From the NCBI RefSeq assembly GCF_900107995.1, contig NZ_FNUM01000009.1, positions 1-64,000 of the forward strand: DNA of 64,000 nt, in the 5' to 3' direction. Position 1 is the first letter of the stretch. Every line of letters begins with the position of its first letter. Made by a program: the position numbers and the translations under genes. The DNA is from Alcanivorax sp. DSM 26293 (GTDB lineage Bacteria; Pseudomonadota; Gammaproteobacteria; Pseudomonadales; Alcanivoracaceae). Under the pieces are notes generated by a model. It made no database searches. It was not told the origin of the DNA and saw only the letters and a program-made list of their open reading frames with translations. Positions 8,666 through 16,888 of this stretch are shown one piece after another.

Positions 8666-9553
8666 TTATAATGCCGTTGTCACAAAGCGGACGCTCATTT
8701 GGTGGCGTTCGTCCGGGCCCAGAAACAGGGCATCTTCCAGCACCCGGGCGGTCTCGATACAGAGCATTCTCTGCCAGGCATCGTCAGCGAACTGGCTCAG
8801 ACGTTGGCTTTTGTCTATCCAGGGATTCCATACCACCGCCGACCGGCTGCCAGTGCTCGTCAGCGTCAGCCGCCGCTGCCAGCCGGGGTCGTCGATATGC
8901 AGGGTGTCGGGCAGTTGCAGATAGAGCCGGTCGGTTTCCCCCCGGAATGTCAGCGGGCCTTGCTGCCGGTGGCGTTGCCAGTTATCCAGGGCATCCACAT
9001 AGGGGCAGGTGTCCAGGCCGTGAATCTCGAACTGACGGCAGTCGGATACGGCAAAGTAACTGTGCAGGGCCTGGCTGATCCATACCGGTTCATCACCGTG
9101 GTTATGGTTGATCAGAGACAGGGTCAGGCCGTCGTCCAGTCGCACGGTCAGAGTGGGGGTCACCGCGGGCAGAAATTGCCGGTCAGCATGGGGGGAGAGG
9201 GCGAAGCTCAGGGTGATGTGTTCATCATCCTGGTGCGAATGACTCAGGGTCCAGGGCTGCTGGCGCACCAGGCCATGGGCCGGTGGCTGTGCCAGCGTAT
9301 ATTGCTGGCGGATTTCAGTGGGATTGAAATCCAGGCCGCCAAACCAGGGCCAACACACCGGCACCCCGCCACGGACACCCTGACCGTTGTGATAGGCCGC
9401 GTCTTCACTGAGCCAGATCAGCGGTGGCTCGTCATCCCGTTGGTACTCCAGCACCTGTGCACCCTGTTCGGCGATCACCAGGGTCTGGTTGCGATGGCGA
9501 ACTTCCCAGCAGGCCAGCTCGCCGCGGGTAATCTGTTTGATGGTTGCTGTCAT
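8666..9553 (-). CDS. D-hexose-6-phosphate mutarotase (YeaD-like)
   Basis: A 295-residue galactose-mutarotase-fold enzyme that interconverts alpha and beta anomers of glucose-6-phosphate and similar sugars. The motif VRGGVPVCWPWFG at about residues 70-82 is the hallmark of the YeaD subgroup, and the conserved histidine region HSYFAVSD lies further on. ATG 9553 (MTATIKQITRGEL) was preferred to an upstream start at 9637 because the added residues would be encoded inside a REP element. It is monocistronic, flanked by the cold-shock gene and the repeat. Confidence 0.85.
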   Translation of the reverse strand: MTATIKQITRGELACWEVRHRNQTLVIAEQGAQVLEYQRDDEPPLIWLSEDAAYHNGQGVRGGVPVCWPWFGGLDFNPTEIRQQYTLAQPPAHGLVRQQPWTLSHSHQDDEHITLSFALSPHADRQFLPAVTPTLTVRLDDGLTLSLINHNHGDEPVWISQALHSYFAVSDCRQFEIHGLDTCPYVDALDNWQRHRQQGPLTFRGETDRLYLQLPDTLHIDDPGWQRRLTLTSTGSRSAVVWNPWIDKSQRLSQFADDAWQRMLCIETARVLEDALFLGPDERHQMSVRFVTTAL

Positions 9554-9570
9554 ACCCTCTCCACGCAAAT

Positions 9571-9729
9571 GTAGGAGCGTCGCTCGCGGCGCGATAATCA
9601 GGGTTTCGAGTTGCGAGAAGCAAGTTTCGAAAGGCAAACCCCTATAAAGTCGCTCCCGGGATATGCTTTCCGAAACTCGCGTCTCGTGTCTCGTTACGGT
9701 TTCAATTGCCCCGCGAGCGACGCTCCTGC
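9571..9729. repeat. REP pair, GCGCGAT class, with long interior
   Basis: The left end is GTAGGAGCGTCGCTCGCGGC and the right end CCGCGAGCGACGCTCCTGC, with one base altered in the final CTAC. The interior again carries the inverted TCGAGTTGCGAGAAGC / GAAACTCGCGTCTCG arms seen at 2115 and 13296. Confidence 0.85.
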
Positions 9730-9754
9730 CACGAGGAGGCGTTTGTTGCGGCGG

Positions 9755-11128
9755 TTATTTAATCCCCGCCGCAATCTCCAGTTCGCGGATGGACTGCTCC
9801 AGGTAATCCAGCAGACGCTGCATGGAAGGCAGGGTACGCCGGCAGGCGATCAGGCCGAATTCCAGTTGGTCCTGGTAGCTGGTCAGGGTGATATTCAGGG
9901 CGATGCGGTCCAGCACGATGGACACCGGGTACATGCCTTTCAGTTTGGCGCCGTTCCAGTACAGGGGCTCTTTCGGCCCCGGCACATTGGAGATCACCAC
10001 ATTAAAGGCCCGCCATTTCGGTGCCAGCCCGGTGAGCAGGTTGAGACCGGTGGGGGCCATGGTGAGGGCGGTGAAATTGAGAATTTCCTCCGGGCTCATC
10101 TGAGAGAAGCGTTCCTTGGCTTCCTGTACCGAATCATTGACCACCCGCAGCCGGTTGGCCGGGTCGCAGATATGGGTGCCCAGATTGGCCAGGATCATGC
10201 CGATCTGGTTGCCGCCGGCGCTGTCATCCTGGCGCAGGCTCATGGGCACCATGGCAATCAGCGGCTCATCCGGCAGGGCGTTCTGGCTGATCATGTATTC
10301 GCGCAAGGCATGGCCGCACATGGCCAGCACCACGGTATTGATGGTGCAGTTGAATGCCTTGGCGATTACTTTCAGACGTGACAGGGAATAACTCTGGGCG
10401 GCAAAGCGCCGGGAACCGGTGACCGTCTGGTTGAGAACGGTGTCCGGGGCCTGAAAGATGGACACATAGTTCTCGTCCTTCTTGGCCTTCTGGCTCACCT
10501 TGTAGATTTCCCGGGCCAGGCCCGGCACCGTGGCGGCCTGCTTGCTGATACCGGCACCCAGGCGCGCCAGGCTGGAGGCCACATCCACCGGGTTGCTGGG
10601 CAGGGAGCGGCTGCGTTTTTTCGGCTCGTAGGCCCACACCGGCGGCAGGTCCCGTTCGTCCGGGTCGGTGGACAGGGCGCGCATGCCCATGCGCATGGCG
10701 GAAATGCCGTCCACCACGGAATGGTGGATCTTGGTATAGAGCGCGAACTGGCGCCCGCGGATGCCTTCGATCAGGTGGGCTTCCCACAGGGGGCGTTCCC
10801 GGTCCAGCAGGTTGGAGTGCTCGGCGGAGACCAGGGACAACAGCTCACGGATACGGCCGGGCTTGGGCAGGGCCTCGTGGCGGAAGTGATGGTCGATATC
10901 GAAGTGCTTGTCCTCGGTCCAGTAATACTGGCCCAGCCGGCGCGTCAGGCGTTGGTTGAAGGGCGCCACCGGGCAGCAGTAGTCACGCATGTGCTGAGCC
11001 AGTTCACTGACATACTTGGGGCCCGCGTCCTCCGGGAAGGAAAATAGTTGCAGTCCGGCCACGTGCATGGGCTGTTGTCGTTTTTCCAGCCACAGAAAAA
11101 GTTGATCCACCGGGCTAAGCGCTTTCAT
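9755..11128 (-). CDS. atfA1: wax ester synthase/acyl-CoA:diacylglycerol acyltransferase
   Basis: WS/DGAT makes wax esters and triacylglycerols from acyl-CoA plus fatty alcohol or diacylglycerol, forming storage lipid droplets. The active site HHSVVDG is at residues 135-141 of 457. The start MKALSPVDQLFLWLEKRQQP, the C-terminal NVVISNVPGPKEPLYWNGA and the length match my recollection of A. borkumensis AtfA1 very closely. ATG 11128 follows GAAGGGGAATCT, so the longer upstream ORF start is not needed. It is divergent from isocitrate lyase across 492 bp, placing a storage gene back to back with the glyoxylate shunt. Confidence 0.95.
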   Translation of the reverse strand: MKALSPVDQLFLWLEKRQQPMHVAGLQLFSFPEDAGPKYVSELAQHMRDYCCPVAPFNQRLTRRLGQYYWTEDKHFDIDHHFRHEALPKPGRIRELLSLVSAEHSNLLDRERPLWEAHLIEGIRGRQFALYTKIHHSVVDGISAMRMGMRALSTDPDERDLPPVWAYEPKKRSRSLPSNPVDVASSLARLGAGISKQAATVPGLAREIYKVSQKAKKDENYVSIFQAPDTVLNQTVTGSRRFAAQSYSLSRLKVIAKAFNCTINTVVLAMCGHALREYMISQNALPDEPLIAMVPMSLRQDDSAGGNQIGMILANLGTHICDPANRLRVVNDSVQEAKERFSQMSPEEILNFTALTMAPTGLNLLTGLAPKWRAFNVVISNVPGPKEPLYWNGAKLKGMYPVSIVLDRIALNITLTSYQDQLEFGLIACRRTLPSMQRLLDYLEQSIRELEIAAGIK

Positions 11129-11620
11129 AGATTCCCCTTCGTCATTTTTATATCCCTGAACACAACCAAAACGATTACCTGAAAACGGCAATGCACTCTC
11201 CATGCCAAGGGAAGATCATAGTAGCAAAGCTGCCTGCGGGTCACTGTGTGCAAGGTGTAAATCGGCGGGCGATGCGGTAACTGCCGCCGGATGGAACATT
11301 GATGAATGGCAGTGTGTGCAGAAAAAAACGCATCTTCCTCCACCCTGAACATCGGCTCGCCGATTGGCAAGTCGGGCCGCCGGTTGTTGGTCATGGCACC
11401 CGCGGCGAGCCGGTTGCGGCAGGCCAGAGGGGCGGAGCCAACTACGAATTACCCCTTATATTCATCAGAAAAATACCGAACATAGACCATATTGATTATG
11501 TTTATGGGTCGACTGGCTCTAGAATGCGCCGCATCGGTAGACCGGCATGTGTTCTGTCTGGCATGAGCAGGGTTGCCCCTCCCGGTATCGATAAACCAAT
11601 TTGTTAATCAGAGGTTCACC
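11129..11620. promoter_or_regulatory. shared upstream region of atfA1 and aceA
   Basis: This 492-bp divergent region has no credible gene. It must carry both promoters. TATAAA on the reverse strand (11148-11153) could be a -10 for atfA1, and an AT-rich patch at 11450-11510 precedes aceA, but neither has a convincing -35. No clear dyad operator was found by eye. Confidence 0.5.
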
Positions 11621-13219
11621 ATGTCATACACCAAAGACATCGAAGCACTTAGCTCCGTGATTGGTGCCAACAGCACCTGGAAAGACATCAATCCGGAATC
11701 TGCTGTTCGCATGCGTCTGCAAAACCGTTTCAACACGCATCTGGACATCGCCAAGTACAACGCCAAGATCATGCGTGAAGACATGGCGGCCTATGACGCT
11801 GACAACTCCAAGTACACCCAGTCCCTGGGTTGCTGGCACGGCTTCATCGGCCAGCAGAAGATGATCTCCATCAAGAAGTACTTCGGTGGCACCAAGCGTC
11901 GTTACCTGTACCTGTCTGGCTGGATGGTTGCTGCTCTGCGTTCCGAGTTCGGTCCGCTGCCTGACCAGTCCATGCACGAGAAGACTGCTGTCGCTGACCT
12001 GATCCGCGAACTGTACACCTTCCTGAAGCAGGCGGATGCCTGGGAACTGAACCACCTGTTCCGTGCTCTGGACGATGCCAAAGACGCTGGCGACGCGGCC
12101 AAGCAGAAAGAAATCATCGAAAAGATCGACAACTTCGAAACTCACGTTGTGCCGATCATTGCTGACATCGATGCGGGTTTCGGTAACCCGGAAGCCACCT
12201 ACCTGATGGCCAAGCAGATGATCGAAGCAGGTGCTTGCTGCATCCAGATCGAGAACCAGGTTTCCGACGAGAAGCAGTGTGGCCACCAGGACGGTAAAGT
12301 GACCGTTCCCCACGCCGACTTCCTGGCCAAGATCAATGCCGTTCGTTACGCCTTCCTCGAGCTGGGCGTTGATGATGGTGTGATCGTTGCCCGTACCGAC
12401 TCCGAAGGTGCTGGCCTGACCAAGCAGATCGCCGTGACCAACGAGCCGGGCGACCTGGGCGACCAGTACAACTCCTTCCTGGAAGGTGAGTACATCGAGT
12501 CCGCCGACGAAATCAACAACGGCGACGTTGTGATCAAGTCCAACGGCAAGCTGCTCAAGCCGACCCGTCTGGCTTCCGGCCTGTTCCAGTTCCGTCGTGA
12601 TTCCAACATCGACCGTGTGGTTCTGGACTGTGTTACCAGCCTGCAGAACGGCGCTGACCTGCTGTGGATCGAGACTCCGACCCCGAATGTCGAGCACATC
12701 AAACTGATGGTTGATCGCATCAAGGAACAAGAGCCGAACGCCAAGCTGGTTTACAACAACAGCCCGTCCTTCAACTGGACCCTGAACTTCCGTCAGCAGG
12801 TATTCGATGCCTGGGAGAAGGAAGGCAAGGATCTGTCCGCCTACGACCGCGCTGGTCTGATGAGCGTGAAGTACGACGACACCGAACTGGCAGCTGTTGC
12901 TGACGAGTGGGCGAAAGAGTTCCAGGCCAAGGCGTCCCGTGAAGCGGGTGTATTCCACCACCTGATCACTCTGCCGACCTACCACACCGCTGCTCTGTCC
13001 ACCGACCAGCTGGTAGAAGGCTACTTCGGCGAAGAAGGCATGCTGGCCTACGCCAAAGGTGTTCAGCGTCAGGAAATCCGTCGCAACATCGCTACCGTGA
13101 AGCACCAGGACATGGCCGGTTCCAACATCGGTGATGACCACAAAGAGTACTTCTCCGGTGAAGCTGCGCTGAAAGCCGGCGGTAAAGACAACACCATGAA
13201 CCAGTTCGAGAACAACTAA
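11621..13219 (+). CDS. aceA: isocitrate lyase
   Basis: Cleaves isocitrate to glyoxylate and succinate, the entry to the glyoxylate shunt needed for growth on alkanes, fatty acids and acetate. The catalytic loop is KQCGHQDGKVTVPH with Cys at residue 220, the variant found in the 531-residue Pseudomonas-type enzyme rather than the shorter E. coli form; this protein has 532 residues. ATG 11621 follows CAGAGGTTCACC. Codon choice is visibly strongly biased (for example AAG, CTG, GGT), suggesting high expression. A terminator follows 29 bp after the stop. Confidence 0.96.
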   Translation: MSYTKDIEALSSVIGANSTWKDINPESAVRMRLQNRFNTHLDIAKYNAKIMREDMAAYDADNSKYTQSLGCWHGFIGQQKMISIKKYFGGTKRRYLYLSGWMVAALRSEFGPLPDQSMHEKTAVADLIRELYTFLKQADAWELNHLFRALDDAKDAGDAAKQKEIIEKIDNFETHVVPIIADIDAGFGNPEATYLMAKQMIEAGACCIQIENQVSDEKQCGHQDGKVTVPHADFLAKINAVRYAFLELGVDDGVIVARTDSEGAGLTKQIAVTNEPGDLGDQYNSFLEGEYIESADEINNGDVVIKSNGKLLKPTRLASGLFQFRRDSNIDRVVLDCVTSLQNGADLLWIETPTPNVEHIKLMVDRIKEQEPNAKLVYNNSPSFNWTLNFRQQVFDAWEKEGKDLSAYDRAGLMSVKYDDTELAAVADEWAKEFQAKASREAGVFHHLITLPTYHTAALSTDQLVEGYFGEEGMLAYAKGVQRQEIRRNIATVKHQDMAGSNIGDDHKEYFSGEAALKAGGKDNTMNQFENN

Positions 13220-13248
13220 GTTCCGATCTGTTCAAGGTAAGTCTTGAA

Positions 13249-13280
13249 GAAGCGGCCTCCGAAAGGGGGCCGCTTTTTTT
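13249..13280 (+). terminator. aceA terminator
   Basis: AAGCGGCCTCC pairs with GGGGGCCGCTT around GAAA and is followed by a T run. Confidence 0.88.
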
Positions 13281-13295
13281 GTGCCTAATTTTTCC

Positions 13296-13410
13296 GTAGG
13301 AGCGTCGCTGGCGGCGCGATTTCGTAAGGTTCGAGAAACGAGAAGCGAGTTTCGAAAATCAAAACCTTCACGTAAAGGCTTGGTTATCGCGCCGCCAGCG
13401 ACGCTCCTAC
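13296..13410. repeat. REP pair, GCGCGAT class, with interior
   Basis: GTAGGAGCGTCGCTGGCGGC at the left and its exact inverse at the right. The interior includes GAGAAACGAGAAGCGAG and CGAAAATCAAAACC, which also occur in the elements at 2115 and 57139. Confidence 0.92.
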
Positions 13411-13549
13411 GGAGAGGAAAGTGTGGGATAGGAAAGGGGGATTGGCCCCGGTGTTCCTGCAGGGAGACTAAGGGGTAAGGGGGCAGACGGGCTTTCCTTT
13501 CGGATGACAGAACCGCAACGCCGAATTCCTCACCGCCGCCACAGATTGT

Positions 13550-13630
13550 GTAGGGTGCACTGAGCCCAAGGCGAACTGCACCATCAAACGCCATATCGGT
13601 GCAGTTCGCCTTGGGCTCAGTGCACCCTAC
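13550..13630. repeat. 81-bp palindrome, TGCAC class, copy 1
   Basis: GTAGGGTGCACTGAGCCCAA and its exact inverse flank a short centre (CCATCAAACGCCATATCGG). Each arm can also fold on itself through GGTGCA and TGCACC. A near-identical element lies at 63449-63529. Confidence 0.92.
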
Positions 13631-13663
13631 GTTCTTGGGAAACCGCGCGGGTTTTGTGACAAC

Positions 13664-13700
13664 AAAAAAAGGGGCGGCCCGAAGGCCGCCCCTTTTTTAG
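13664..13700 (-). terminator. terminator of the acyl-CoA dehydrogenase gene
   Basis: GGGGCGGCC and GGCCGCCCC form a strong stem; on the reverse strand it is followed by a T7 run. It lies 36 bp beyond the dehydrogenase stop. Confidence 0.88.
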
Positions 13701-13736
13701 TGTCCGACGTCAGACACCCGACGTCGGACCTTCCCC

Positions 13737-15551
13737 TTACTCGTAATCGAAGGAGAAGTGTTCCGGCTTCAGCTGCATGGTGCTCTTGGTGGGCTTCAGC
13801 GCGGCATCCGCGTGGGCCTTGGCAGAGGGCAGCATGCGATCGAAGTAGAACTCGGCGGTGGCCAGCTTGGCCTGGTAGAACTCCGCCGGCTCGTTGCCGC
13901 CGTTTTCCAGCTTGTCCTTGGCAACACCCGCCTGCAGGGCCCAGAAGTAGGCCATCATGGCGTAGCCGCTGTACATCAGGAAGTCGTAGCTGGCGGTGGA
14001 AACGATATCGCGGTCCTTGGCGGCCACCAGCATGATGCGGGTGGTCAGGTAGTTCCACTCGGCGGCGATCTTCAGCAGCTTCCAGGCGAACGGACGCAGC
14101 TTGGGATCACGCAGGTTCTTGGTGCCGAAATCCACCAGCTTCTTGCTGAAGTCACGAACACACTTGCCCTTGGTCAGCAGCAGCACTTTACGGCCCAGCA
14201 GATCCAGCGCCTGGATGCCGGTGGTGCCTTCGTACAGGGTGGAGATGCGCGCGTCACGGACGATCTGTTCCATGCCGTGCTCTTTGATGTAGCCGTGGCC
14301 ACCGAATACCTGCATGCCGTCGTTGGCCACTTCCAGACCTTTCTCGGTGAGGAAGCCCTTCAGGATCGGCGTCAGGAAGCCCAGCTCGTCATCCCACTTC
14401 TGGTATTCCTCATCGTTGTCAGCCTGGGCGGCGCTGATCATCTTGTCCGCGTACTGGGCGGCGAAGTAGATCATGGCACGACCGCCTTCGGCGATGGCCT
14501 TCTGCTTGAGCAGCATGCGGCGCACGTCGCCGTGGTGGATCAGGCTGTCGGCGATGGCATCCGGCTCTTTCTTGCCAGACAGGGCGCGCATGGACTTACG
14601 CTCCTTGGCGTAGGTCAGGGCGCCCTGGTAGGACAGCTCGGCGTGGGCCAGACCCTGGATGGAGGTACCGATACGCGCGGTGTTCATGAAGGTGAACATG
14701 CACTCCAGGCCCTTGTTCTCCGGGCCGATCAGGAAACCGGTGGCTTCATCAAAGTTCATCACGCAGGTGGCGGAGGCCTTGATGCCCATTTTCTTTTCCA
14801 GGGAACCACAGTGTACGCCGTTGTCTTCACCGATCTTGCCCGGCAGGTACTTGGGCACGATGAACAGGGAGATACCGCGGGTGCCTTTCGGCGCATCGGG
14901 CAGGCGAGCCAGCACGATGTGGACAATGTTCTCGGTCAGGTCGTGCTCACCGGAAGAAATGAAGATCTTGGTGCCGGAAATCTTGTAGGAGCCGTCTTTC
15001 TGCGGCTCGGCCTTGGTTTTCACCTGGCCCAGGTCGGTACCGCACTGCGGCTCGGTGAGACACATGGTGCCGCCCCAGCGACCTTCGGTCAGGGGAACCA
15101 GGTAATCCTGGAGCTGCTGGTCGGAGCCGTGCATCTGGATGGTGTTCATGGCACCCATGGACAGGCCCGGGTACATGGTGAAAGACCAGTTGGCGGTGGC
15201 CATCATTTCGGACTTGATCAGGCCCAGGGACGCGGGCAGACCCTGGCCGCCGAACTCTACCGGGTGGCTGAGACCCTGCCAGCCGCCGGCCACGAACTCG
15301 TCGTAGGCTTCCTTGTAGCCTTTCGGCGTGGTCACCACACCGTTTTCAAACTTGCAGCCTTCCTCGTCACCGCTCTGGTACAGCGGCGCCAGGGTGTTTT
15401 CACACAGTTTGGCCATTTCACCAATGATGGCTTCGACCATATCCGGCGTGGCTTCTTCACCTTCCGGGAAGGTTTTGTAGTGGCTCTCGAAGTCCAGGAC
15501 TTCGTTCATCAGAAAGCGCATATCGCGCACGGGGGCCTTATAAGTCGGCAT
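13737..15551 (-). CDS. acyl-CoA dehydrogenase, 600-residue type
   Basis: This FAD enzyme would introduce the trans-2 double bond in beta-oxidation. At 604 residues it belongs to the long bacterial group with an added N-terminal segment and C-terminal helical domain (P. aeruginosa PA0506/PA0508-like). The start MPTYKAPVRDMRFLMNEVLD is typical. LTEPQCGTDLGQ forms the flavin/substrate pocket and the catalytic base is E441 in STLYEGTTGIQALDLLGRK. Relatives also include DmdC, which acts on methylmercaptopropionyl-CoA, but in this lipid-oriented context long-chain acyl-CoA is the likelier substrate. It is monocistronic with its own terminator. Confidence 0.92.
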   Translation of the reverse strand: MPTYKAPVRDMRFLMNEVLDFESHYKTFPEGEEATPDMVEAIIGEMAKLCENTLAPLYQSGDEEGCKFENGVVTTPKGYKEAYDEFVAGGWQGLSHPVEFGGQGLPASLGLIKSEMMATANWSFTMYPGLSMGAMNTIQMHGSDQQLQDYLVPLTEGRWGGTMCLTEPQCGTDLGQVKTKAEPQKDGSYKISGTKIFISSGEHDLTENIVHIVLARLPDAPKGTRGISLFIVPKYLPGKIGEDNGVHCGSLEKKMGIKASATCVMNFDEATGFLIGPENKGLECMFTFMNTARIGTSIQGLAHAELSYQGALTYAKERKSMRALSGKKEPDAIADSLIHHGDVRRMLLKQKAIAEGGRAMIYFAAQYADKMISAAQADNDEEYQKWDDELGFLTPILKGFLTEKGLEVANDGMQVFGGHGYIKEHGMEQIVRDARISTLYEGTTGIQALDLLGRKVLLLTKGKCVRDFSKKLVDFGTKNLRDPKLRPFAWKLLKIAAEWNYLTTRIMLVAAKDRDIVSTASYDFLMYSGYAMMAYFWALQAGVAKDKLENGGNEPAEFYQAKLATAEFYFDRMLPSAKAHADAALKPTKSTMQLKPEHFSFDYE

Positions 15552-15737
15552 AACAGTTACCCTCGTCAGGCAGAAATCGATTCAACTGTCAGGAACGGAC
15601 AGCGCAACAGGGCGGGCATTGTTGGGGAATTCCAGCGTAAACACATTGACTGTCAAGGCGGGCGCGGACGGGCGTTAGGGTGAATGGGCGTTCACGGGAC
15701 ATTGAGTGGCAAGCAACGGGATTGCTACGGAGCCACT

Positions 15738-15898
15738 GTAGGAGTTCCCTTCCAGGGGACGAACCGCACGCAGTGCGGAATCGACCGCAGGGCGATCAGG
15801 GGGTTCGGGTTTCTGGAACGACTTTCTGGGAGCGGGGCGAGAAGCCCCACCGATTTCCTCGCTGCCGCTCGGTTCGTCCCCTGGAAGGGAACTCCTAC
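15738..15898. repeat. REP-like pair, TTCCCTTCC class
   Basis: The left end GTAGGAGTTCCCTTCCAGGG and the right end (its inverse) each form a GTTCCCT/AGGGGAC hairpin after GTAGGA. The interior holds AATCGACCGCAGGGCGATCA, also present in the elements at 18796 and 42885. It fills most of the 368-bp gap upstream of the dehydrogenase. Confidence 0.88.
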
Positions 15899-15919
15899 GA
15901 CAGACGACAGATCCTGCTC

Positions 15920-16729
15920 CTACTTCTTCCCTTTCCAGCTGTACATGGACGTGGACACGCCGGTGCGCCGGGCGACTTCGTCCCAGATGCCTTGAGGCAG
16001 AATGGCCTTCATCAGTTCCACGGACTTGGCCATGGGCGGTTCGATGACGAAGGCGTCTTTTTTCTGCATGCCCCGGATGATGCTTTTCACCACCTTCTTC
16101 GGGGTCAGCATGGGCGAGAACAGCGGGGTTTTTACCCCGTCGAACATGCCGGTGGAAATATAGCTGGGGCAGACGCTGGTCACGTGCACGTGCTTGATCT
16201 TGCGCACCGCCAGTTCCAGGCGAAGGGATTCCGAGAACCCCACCACTGCCCATTTGCTGGCCGCATAGGTGCTGCCGTAGGGCAGGCCGATAAAGGCGGA
16301 GGCACTGGCGATATTGACCAGAAAGCCCTCGTAGGCCTGGATCAGATCCTCCAGAAAGGCATGGGTGGTAGCCATCAACCCCTCCGTATTGACCCGGAAG
16401 GTGTTCAGGTGCTGTTCCAGCTCCACGGTCTCGAATTCACCGCCAAACACCACCCCGGCGTTATTGATCAGCGTGGTGATCGGGCCCACTTCGGTGTGCA
16501 ACTTGTCGCGGAATTTGGCGATGGAGGCAATCTTGCTCACATCCAGCACATAGGGGTGGGCCTTGCCGCCGGCGGCCTTGATGCGGTCGGTCACCTCGCG
16601 GGCAGCGCTGATGCGCCGGGCGGTGACGATGACTTCGGCGCCCTGTTTGGCAAATTCCTCCGCCATCAGGGCGCCAATGCCGGCACCGGCGCCGGTGATC
16701 AGAATGCGATGGTTGTCAAAACGGGCCAT
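15920..16729 (-). CDS. SDR family oxidoreductase
   Basis: A classical short-chain dehydrogenase of 269 residues. The cofactor motif TGAGAGIG is at residues 12-19, NNAG at 89-92, and the catalytic Ser/Tyr/Lys are near S142-S144, Y155 and K159 (YAASK). RR at 38-39 after the second strand suggests NADP preference. The substrate is unknown; homologues near lipid genes often act on hydroxyacyl or alcohol groups. It is in the same orientation as the acyl-CoA dehydrogenase but a 160-bp repeat separates them, so co-transcription is doubtful. Confidence 0.85.
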   Translation of the reverse strand: MARFDNHRILITGAGAGIGALMAEEFAKQGAEVIVTARRISAAREVTDRIKAAGGKAHPYVLDVSKIASIAKFRDKLHTEVGPITTLINNAGVVFGGEFETVELEQHLNTFRVNTEGLMATTHAFLEDLIQAYEGFLVNIASASAFIGLPYGSTYAASKWAVVGFSESLRLELAVRKIKHVHVTSVCPSYISTGMFDGVKTPLFSPMLTPKKVVKSIIRGMQKKDAFVIEPPMAKSVELMKAILPQGIWDEVARRTGVSTSMYSWKGKK

Positions 16730-16746
16730 GAGTCGTCCTTGGGTTA

Positions 16747-16879
16747 AGTTGAAAGTTCAAAAGCGCGGGATATGCCCCTGGTTTTGAGAGGTCGTACCCG
16801 CGTCCTTACCGTTAATCGCGGGCATGGCGTTGCAAGACAGCGTAGCCTGGTTCGCGTTTCAACTTTAAACTTTCAACTC
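16747..16879. repeat. imperfect inverted repeat, GTTGAAAGTT arms
   Basis: AGTTGAAAGTTCAAAAGCGCG and CGCGTTTCAACTTTAAACTT are imperfect inverses around an inner CCCGCG/CGCGGG region. It lies between two reverse-strand genes and has the same layout as the AAGCTT element at 6667: no GTAG head and self-complementary arms. Confidence 0.6.
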
Positions 16880-16888
16880 GTAACTGAA

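Noticed and set aside
9554-9637. N-terminal extension of the mutarotase to 9637
   Set aside because: The added codons lie in a REP element; ATG 9553 gives the family N-terminus.
11450-11560. aceA promoter with TAGAAT as -10
   Set aside because: No acceptable -35 hexamer occurs 16-18 bp upstream.
2115-13630. Possible CRISPR array from frequent repeats
   Set aside because: Copies are kilobases apart, arranged as inverted pairs, and have no regular spacers or cas genes.
13758-15683. 641-codon open frame antisense to the acyl-CoA dehydrogenase
   Set aside because: It mirrors a well-supported gene in high-GC DNA and its translation is His/Gly/Gln-rich with no domain.
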